Positions 18,338-20,628 of a stretch of DNA of 20,628 nucleotides are shown piece by piece (the stretch's first letter is position 1; every line of letters begins with the position of its first letter). Source of the DNA: CAYVTV01 sp964526475 (GTDB lineage: Bacteria > Bacteroidota > Bacteroidia > Bacteroidales > GCA-2748055); NCBI GenBank assembly GCA_964526475.1, contig CAZGKF010000055.1:1-20628 (forward strand), given 5' to 3'. The translations under genes and the position numbers were made by a program. The notes under the pieces were generated by a model. It was not told the origin of the DNA. It saw only the letters and a list, made by a program, of their open reading frames with translations, and searched no databases.

Positions 18338-18368
18338 AACGGTGGATATGTGGGGCATATCCGCCGTT
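18338..18368. promoter_or_regulatory. Strong hairpin between fecR and susC
   Basis: The arms at 18338-18350 and 18356-18368 (core ACGGTGGATATG, loop TGGGG) form a 13-bp stem with one G-T wobble, starting about 30 bases after the fecR stop on the minus strand. On the plus strand it is followed by a run of T (18367-18375); on the minus strand the As precede the stem and no U-run follows. It is thus not a classical terminator in the direction of the operon. Attenuation, RNA processing or stabilisation of the susC message are the likely options; termination of antisense transcription is another. Confidence 0.55.
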
Positions 18369-18397
18369 TTTTTTTAAAGTTGTTTCTCCATAGGCAT

Positions 18398-19402
18398 TTA
18401 TTTTTTAGAAATGGTTATTACATCTTTAGTTGAAAGATTGTTTTCGTATTCTATTTTAATAGGCAACAGCAGACTAATGGCCTGAATAGATTGATCGACA
18501 GGTTTATTTTTGAGAACAGTCCCCGTAAATGTTAAATTCCCGGCCTCTTTGCTGGTAAAATTGATTTTCACATTGTACCAACGCTCCATCCGGCGGGCCA
18601 CATCGGCCAGCCGTTCTTCGTCAAACCTTATCTGGCCTTCTGTCCAGCTTTGATAAAACAGGGGATTCACATCATAGGTGGAAATTTTCTTTTTTGGGTC
18701 GTCAGGTATATGGAGCATCTGGTTGGGATCGATTTTTTTCAGGAGCCAGCCTGCCTGGTCGTTAACCTGCACCAAACCTTCCACCAGGGTCACCTGGCTG
18801 AAATCTTCGTCGGGGTAAGCAACAGCGGCAAAAGAGGTACCGAATACCTCAACTATTTTATCCTTGATTTTCACCTTAAATGGAATGTCTCCAGGTTTTA
18901 CCTTAAAAAAAGCTTCGCCTTCCAATGTAATTTCCCGCTCCTGATCGCCAAATTGATTGGAATACTTTAATTTGGTGCCCGAGTTGAGCCATACATGCGT
19001 GCCGTCGTTTAAGGTCATTTCCGACATCTGCCCCAGCGGCACAAATATTTCTGTAAAGACAGGAGGGATTTCCGGGGCTGACTTCCATTCGTGATTTATG
19101 AGAGTCCCCAACCCAAAAGCCAGCAAGATAATGGCGGCGTATTTGGACAGGTTCAGGTAAAACCGGATATGTCTCCTTTTAAAGTAACGGGTTACATGTT
19201 CCCATGAGCGGTCAATGGAACCATATTGAAGTGGGTGGGTTGCCGCTAATTTTTCGTAAAGATCATCCACACTGGCAGTTACCTTTTTATTGTCAGCCTG
19301 TTGAATCATCTGCTCCAGTTGGCCGGTTTCCTCGATATCGGCTTCATTATGGATCTTAGCAGCAGCCAGTTCCCAGATTTTATCCTGATTTGTCTCGTTC
19401 AT
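18398..19402 (-). CDS. FecR-family anti-sigma factor
   Basis: The 334-residue inner-membrane protein would hold the ECF sigma factor inactive until SusC signals substrate. A cytoplasmic N-terminal part (residues 1-80) should bind the sigma factor. One transmembrane segment lies at about 87-103 (YAAIILLAFGLGTLI). A periplasmic FecR domain follows at about 119-212 (VPLGQMSEMTLNDGTHVWLN, ITLEGEAFFKV, FGTSFAAVAY, LVEGLVQV), then a C-terminal DUF4974-type domain at about 258-330 (RFDEERLADVARRMERWYNV, FTGTVLKNKP). The length is typical of Bacteroidota members. It follows the sigma gene by 183 bp with no other gene between them. It reads as a full-length gene and the ATG at 19402 fits the start of the family. 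Confidence 0.95.
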   Translation of the reverse strand: MNETNQDKIWELAAAKIHNEADIEETGQLEQMIQQADNKKVTASVDDLYEKLAATHPLQYGSIDRSWEHVTRYFKRRHIRFYLNLSKYAAIILLAFGLGTLINHEWKSAPEIPPVFTEIFVPLGQMSEMTLNDGTHVWLNSGTKLKYSNQFGDQEREITLEGEAFFKVKPGDIPFKVKIKDKIVEVFGTSFAAVAYPDEDFSQVTLVEGLVQVNDQAGWLLKKIDPNQMLHIPDDPKKKISTYDVNPLFYQSWTEGQIRFDEERLADVARRMERWYNVKINFTSKEAGNLTFTGTVLKNKPVDQSIQAISLLLPIKIEYENNLSTKDVITISKK

Positions 19403-19585
19403 TCAAATATTATTATTTGTGGTAAAGAACATCTTAAATTACCAGCCGTTGTTTTTTACCTAATCTAAAACTATGAACAACCGGGTGTCGTCTCATTCGG
19501 TTGCATTCAGTTGAAAGACGAAAAAAGGGATGGGGCAGGGTGACAGGAATGGGGATTATTTTGAGAAAAAGTTTAAGGTTAAGTT

Positions 19586-20224
19586 TTATTGGATTGATTT
19601 GAAGGGAGTTGACGAGTTAGAGATTGAGTTTACTTTGCCTTCTCCTCCGCCGGTGCCTTTGCCTTTCTCTCCGTCTTTCCGGAATAACAGAAAAAAAATA
19701 AAATCCTTCGGATCGAGTATCTCTTTTAAATGTTTGTAAGCGCGTCCGATCTGAGTTTTTACCGTGTTCCGGGAAATGTGAAGTTTTTCGACGATTTCAT
19801 TGTAGCTGAGCGATTCGAAAACTGCCATTTCCAGTATTATCCGGCACTGATCGGGCAATTTTTTTACTGCCTGGTACAGACGTGCATACTGTTTATGATC
19901 GTCAAATTCTATTTCATTGCCAGGCGCACGAAAGTCATCCGTTATCGGTTCGGTCAGTAGTTTTCTTTTTCTGAAATGATCAATAATACCATTATGAAGC
20001 ATTATAAAAAGGTAGTGCTTAACCGATGCCTGGATATCGATTTTTTTACGGTTTTCCCAGAGTTTAATAAAGCAGTCAGAAATCAGTTCCTCAGCCAGCC
20101 CGGAATTGCCCTTGATCGATCCGGACGCGTACAGGTACATCTGATGGAAATACTTCTCATGTAATTTTCTCAATGCCTGCTTGTCACCTTGTTTGATATT
20201 TTCCCAAAGGTATTTGTCTTCCAC
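19586..20224 (-). CDS. ECF-type RNA polymerase sigma factor (Bacteroidota FecI-like)
   Basis: The 212-residue protein contains region 2 (about 20-88: LHEKYFHQMYLYASG, AEELISDCFIKLWENR, IIDHFRKRK) and region 4 (about 118-170: LPDQCRIILEMAVFESLSYN, ISRNTVKTQIGRAYKHLKE, the -35-binding helix-turn-helix). It would direct RNA polymerase to the PUL promoters once released by FecR. The start is a GTG at 20224; the frame upstream meets TAG within 12 codons with no ATG, and the N terminus from this GTG matches the usual ECF start. Family proteins normally end shortly after the FFLLF segment (about 177-181). Here about 30 extra residues rich in Gly, Lys and Ser follow, encoded by low-complexity DNA at about 19590-19680. 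Confidence 0.93.
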   Translation of the reverse strand: MEDKYLWENIKQGDKQALRKLHEKYFHQMYLYASGSIKGNSGLAEELISDCFIKLWENRKKIDIQASVKHYLFIMLHNGIIDHFRKRKLLTEPITDDFRAPGNEIEFDDHKQYARLYQAVKKLPDQCRIILEMAVFESLSYNEIVEKLHISRNTVKTQIGRAYKHLKEILDPKDFIFFLLFRKDGEKGKGTGGGEGKVNSISNSSTPFKSIQ

Positions 20225-20386
20225 GACCGGTTTGTTAAATAAAGAAACAAAAATCTATAATTTTAATAATGTTTCGGAGAACTTTTCTTTCTCGCTGAGG
20301 CCTGAAATGCAATTTAATGATTTTTCATGCTAATCCACTCTGCCCGTAAATTATCGCTAACTATTTTAAATAACGAATGAAAATAA
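20225..20386. other. Short intergenic region upstream of the sigma factor gene
   Basis: The 162 bases should hold the promoter of the sigma gene. On the minus strand a sequence TATAGATTTTTG lies about 22-33 bases before the GTG; it is close to the TAnnTTTG box but has an extra T and no convincing upstream TTTG. No RNA gene or hairpin stands out. Confidence 0.35.
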
Positions 20387-20401
20387 TCACTCGCGAGTGA
20401 T
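20386..20401. repeat. 16-base perfect palindrome ATCACTCGCGAGTGAT
   Basis: The palindrome overlaps the last codons and the TGA stop of the small minus-strand frame at 20387-20608. On the minus strand it is followed by TATTTTC. It could be a weak terminator hairpin (6-bp stem, CGCG loop) or a dyad binding site about 160 bp upstream of the sigma gene. A 16-base perfect palindrome is uncommon by chance, but nothing else supports a role. Confidence 0.35.
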
Positions 20402-20608
20402 CGCTTCGGTAGCCACTTTTCCATCTGTCTGTTCTTCATCTGCACCTTCTGCGGCCAGCCAGCTTAGTGTTGCACCGAAGGTTCCCGGTATAAGACTGAA
20501 GATTTTATCTTCCTTATCCTTATCCCTGCCTCTTGGATTAATCGTGTGTGTCCATGAAATCAGGATCATCAACAGGGCACCTCTAAAAACTATTTTTTTT
20601 GATGCCAT
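20387..20608 (-). CDS. Possible small protein of unknown function (73 residues)
   Basis: I do not recognise this frame. It encodes a basic N terminus (MASKKIVFRG), a short hydrophobic stretch (ALLMILISW), a charged linker (RGRDKDKEDK), a second moderately hydrophobic part (FSLIPGTFGATLSWLAA) and an acidic tail. A minus-strand TAAATTTG at 20618-20625 agrees with the Bacteroidota promoter box, and the frame ends at the palindrome at 20386-20401. A nearly co-extensive open frame exists on the plus strand (20397-20615), so one of the two is certainly a shadow. The minus strand is preferred because of the promoter-like box and its co-orientation with the sigma gene. It may be unrelated to the PUL. 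Confidence 0.4.
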   Translation of the reverse strand: MASKKIVFRGALLMILISWTHTINPRGRDKDKEDKIFSLIPGTFGATLSWLAAEGADEEQTDGKVATEAITRE

Positions 20609-20617
20609 TGTTTAATA

Positions 20618-20625
20618 CAAATTTA
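20618..20625 (-). promoter_or_regulatory. Bacteroidota -7 box candidate (TAAATTTG)
   Basis: Read on the minus strand, TAAATTTG matches the consensus TAnnTTTG exactly and lies 9 bases before the ATG at 20608, so a transcript would be nearly leaderless. The matching upstream TTTG element would fall outside the window, so this remains tentative. Confidence 0.3.
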
Positions 20626-20628
20626 TAT

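Noticed and set aside
20397..20615. Plus-strand 72-codon frame opposite the small minus-strand frame
   Set aside because: It is the mirror of the other frame, with a serine- and proline-rich composition typical of a shadow, and lacks a promoter-like box.

Overview
The window looks like a chromosomal fragment of a member of the Bacteroidota. The evidence is a SusC/SusD outer-membrane pair, a FecR-type anti-sigma factor with an ECF sigma factor, lipoprotein signals of the FSC type, AT-rich intergenic DNA and start regions without clear Shine-Dalgarno sequences. The content (three different sulfatases, a GH29-like hydrolase, a beta-helix protein and two Tat-type beta-propeller proteins) is that of a polysaccharide utilization locus (PUL) for a sulfated glycan. 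A marine or gut Bacteroidales/Marinilabiliales-type host is plausible, but the genus cannot be read from the sequence.

Layout. Positions 488-5378 are on the plus strand: a decayed DUF5060/DUF4038-type glycoside hydrolase (488-1545), a secreted GH29-like hydrolase (1782-2921) and a beta-helix lipoprotein (3492-5378). The 570-bp gap at 2922-3491 holds a cluster of small REP-like palindromic repeats in both orientations. From 20224 down to 5718 everything is on the minus strand. In transcription order this is ECF sigma factor, FecR anti-sigma factor, SusC, SusD, a terminator-like hairpin, propeller protein B (with a premature stop), an S1_8-like sulfatase, a second sulfatase, propeller protein A and a third sulfatase. 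The two blocks converge at 5379-5717. A possible small unrecognised gene lies upstream of the sigma factor at 20387-20608.

How the genes would work together (inference from family knowledge): SusD captures glycan fragments at the cell surface and SusC imports them. The N-terminal STN domain of SusC signals through FecR to release the ECF sigma factor and induce the locus. The periplasmic or surface sulfatases remove sulfate esters (or N-sulfate), and the hydrolase, beta-helix protein and PL22-like propellers cut the chain or its oligomers. No member of a well-characterised endo-acting family is recognisable, so the depolymerising step may be done by the beta-helix or propeller proteins.

Two of the catalytic genes are broken: one by a large internal deletion with a frame change, the other by a single in-frame TAA in its signal peptide. 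The locus may therefore be partly decaying or changing specificity. The most interesting leads are the paralogous PL22-like propeller pair, the altered GH29-like active site and the REP-like cluster.
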